Source of the DNA: Nocardioides yefusunii
GTDB lineage: Bacteria; Actinomycetota; Actinomycetes; Propionibacteriales; Nocardioidaceae
Length of the DNA: 64,000 nt
Direction of reading: 5' to 3'
Assembly (NCBI RefSeq): GCF_004014875.1
Contig: NZ_CP034929.1
Coordinates: 744,001 to 808,000, forward strand
Both the position numbers and the translations under genes were made by a program. The notes below the pieces were generated by a model. The model made no database searches. It was not told the origin of the DNA and was given only the letters and a program-made list of their open reading frames with translations. Positions 62,731 through 64,000 of this stretch are shown here, in pieces (the stretch's first letter is position 1; every line of letters begins with the position of its first letter).

Positions 62731-64000
62731 GGACCGGCTCCTTGGTCTCGACCGGGGTGGGCGTGGGCTCGTCGTGCGACTGCTTGAGGTGCTGGCGCAG
62801 GGAGTGGACCGTCCCGGCGATGCCGGTCGGGTTCAGCACCGCGGTGACGATCAGCAGCAGGGAGGCGATCAGCGAGTAGTACTGGCCGGCCTCGAAGGTG
62901 TTGTTGAGCAGCGTGTAGAGCAGGCCGAGCGGGGCAGCGACCCCGGCGATGACAGCCCCGGAGACGCTGGTGATGCCACCGAGGTAGACCATCGCGAGCA
63001 GGGTGAGCCCGGCAACGATCGAGTAGGACGACCCCGAGACGTGGCCGTGGCTGAACGCGATGAGGCAGCCGCCGACACCGGCGAGGAACGAGGAGAGCGC
63101 GAAGCCGAGGACCTTGGTGCCGGCCACGTCGATGCCGGCCGAGGCGGCGGCACGTTCGTTGGAGCGGACCGCCAGGAACGCCCGGCCGGTGGCACCGCGC
63201 AGGATCGCGATGACGGCCCATGTCATCAGGGCGGTGAAGAAGAGCGCGAAGAGGCCGAACTGCAGGGTGATCGGGGTGGACCCCTGGGTGACGCCGAAGG
63301 AGTACCCGAAGAGCTCGGGGCTCTTGACAGGGTTGCCGGTGATGGGGGTCAGCGCAGTGTTGTTGAGGACGAAGTTCTGCAGGGCCACCGCGGCGGCCAT
63401 CGTCACGACGGCCAGCTGCGCCCCGCGGATCCGCAGTGCCGGGAGCCCGACCACCACGCCCACGACGGTGGCGCCGAGGACGGCGAGCAGCATGTTCGCC
63501 GGGAACGGCACGCCCCAGGAGTTGCCGAGCTTGGAGAGCAGGAAGCCTCCGATGCCCGCGAAGGCGATCGTCGCCACCGAGATCTGGCCCAAGTATCCGG
63601 TCAGCAGCACCACTGAGAGCGCCAGGACGGTCATGATCACCGAACTGATCACCGCGTAGCGCCAGGTCCCGCTGGTCAGCACCATCGCGACGGCGACGAT
63701 CGCGACCAGACCGACGAAGACGACCGGCTTGAACGACGGGGTCGGGACCGCAGGCATCCGGACCTCTCCGGTGTTGCCGCGTGCCGGGATCTTGCCGCCG
63801 AACGCGAAGAGCGTGACGACGACGATCAGCAACGGCAGCACGTCCACGACCGAGGGCTGGATCCAGTCGGGCCACCACTGCTTGGTGGTGAGGTAGGTGA
63901 CGTCGGACTGGAGCGCGCCGAGGACGAGACCGGCAACGGCGGCCACGACGACCGACGTCATGCGTCCGATCAGGGCCACCGCGAGTGCGGGGACGACGTG
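62723..64000 (-). CDS. Branched-chain amino-acid type ABC transporter permease, cut by the right edge
   Basis: At least 425 residues are visible and the frame remains open at base 64000, so the start lies outside. The first visible part (about 1-90) looks like the C-terminal end of another permease module; the LivM-like core covers the rest, with LTGYLGQISVATIAFAGIGGF, LAVVTMAAAVALQNFVLN and AFLAVRSNERAAASAGIDVAGTKVLGFALSSF. A fused LivH-LivM permease is therefore likely. Its stop overlaps the LivG-like start by 8 nt. Confidence 0.8.
   Translation of the reverse strand, partial: HVVPALAVALIGRMTSVVVAAVAGLVLGALQSDVTYLTTKQWWPDWIQPSVVDVLPLLIVVVTLFAFGGKIPARGNTGEVRMPAVPTPSFKPVVFVGLVAIVAVAMVLTSGTWRYAVISSVIMTVLALSVVLLTGYLGQISVATIAFAGIGGFLLSKLGNSWGVPFPANMLLAVLGATVVGVVVGLPALRIRGAQLAVVTMAAAVALQNFVLNNTALTPITGNPVKSPELFGYSFGVTQGSTPITLQFGLFALFFTALMTWAVIAILRGATGRAFLAVRSNERAAASAGIDVAGTKVLGFALSSFLAGVGGCLIAFSHGHVSGSSYSIVAGLTLLAMVYLGGITSVSGAVIAGVAAPLGLLYTLLNNTFEAGQYYSLIASLLLIVTAVLNPTGIAGTVHSLRQHLKQSHDEPTPTPVETKEPVHA

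Overview
The window is about 70% G+C, gene-dense DNA from an actinobacterium. Mycothiol biosynthesis (mshB), a 7Fe ferredoxin next to dapC, a DUF4245 gene beside glpX, a DUF6542-like gene near ispH and xseAB, frequent GTG starts and ATGA/GTGA overlaps all point that way. The mix (class I fumarase, arginine deiminase, several Tat-signal secreted proteins, translational T-box in front of ileS) fits a Nocardioidaceae-type organism such as Nocardioides or Aeromicrobium; the genus is inferred, not shown. It is chromosomal: no IS element, phage module, CRISPR array, tRNA or rRNA gene was seen.

Layout. 1-4800: a truncated membrane protein, a large secreted/membrane Ig-like protein and a three-gene DJ-1/chloroperoxidase/FMN-reductase operon. 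4930-8830: fumarase, a secreted Ig-like protein and an aldo-keto reductase. 9041-12994: a complete ABC importer (lipoprotein, two permeases, ATPase), then a DUF1707 protein. 13757-25630: housekeeping block with glpX, xseA/xseB, ispH, a YrdC-family gene, rmuC, xth, two PH-domain membrane proteins and ychF. 25630-28185: a patchy accessory stretch with a SAP/DUF6434-like gene, a displaced copy of the ychF 3' end and a Tat-exported protein. 28186-35934: hydrolase, stand-alone TOPRIM protein, HhH protein, an ECF sigma factor with a membrane partner, an acyltransferase, a second Tat-exported protein and arginine deiminase. 35958-42476: an SNF2 helicase and then an unusual set of four genes (nucleotidyltransferase, PqqD-like protein, tyrosine autokinase, and a divergent HprK-like kinase with a PqqD-like tail). 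42545-54483: thioesterase, mshB, VanW protein, acetyltransferase, fdxA-dapC, a CotH-like protein and a third Tat-exported protein. 54512-64000: dapD with a wall-hydrolase-like gene, two small membrane proteins, ileS behind a T-box leader, and a branched-chain amino-acid type ABC system running off the right edge.

How the genes work together. dapC (50235) and dapD (56450) are consecutive steps of the succinylase branch of lysine/diaminopimelate synthesis, and several wall-related genes lie nearby (VanW protein, transglycosylase/M15-like protein). Regulation shows an unusually clear pattern: at least a dozen genes have a TANNNT -10 box ending 6-8 nt before the start codon, the layout of leaderless actinobacterial mRNAs. 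This layout fixed several start codons (xseA, glpX, dapD) and revealed a 23-codon leaderless micro-ORF ending inside a terminator at 13757-13828. The most interesting candidates for a second look are the HprK/PqqD/autokinase/nucleotidyltransferase cluster (38380-42476), the micro-ORF, the duplicated ychF 3' end (25601 and 26472) and a 15-nt motif shared upstream of two Tat-protein genes.
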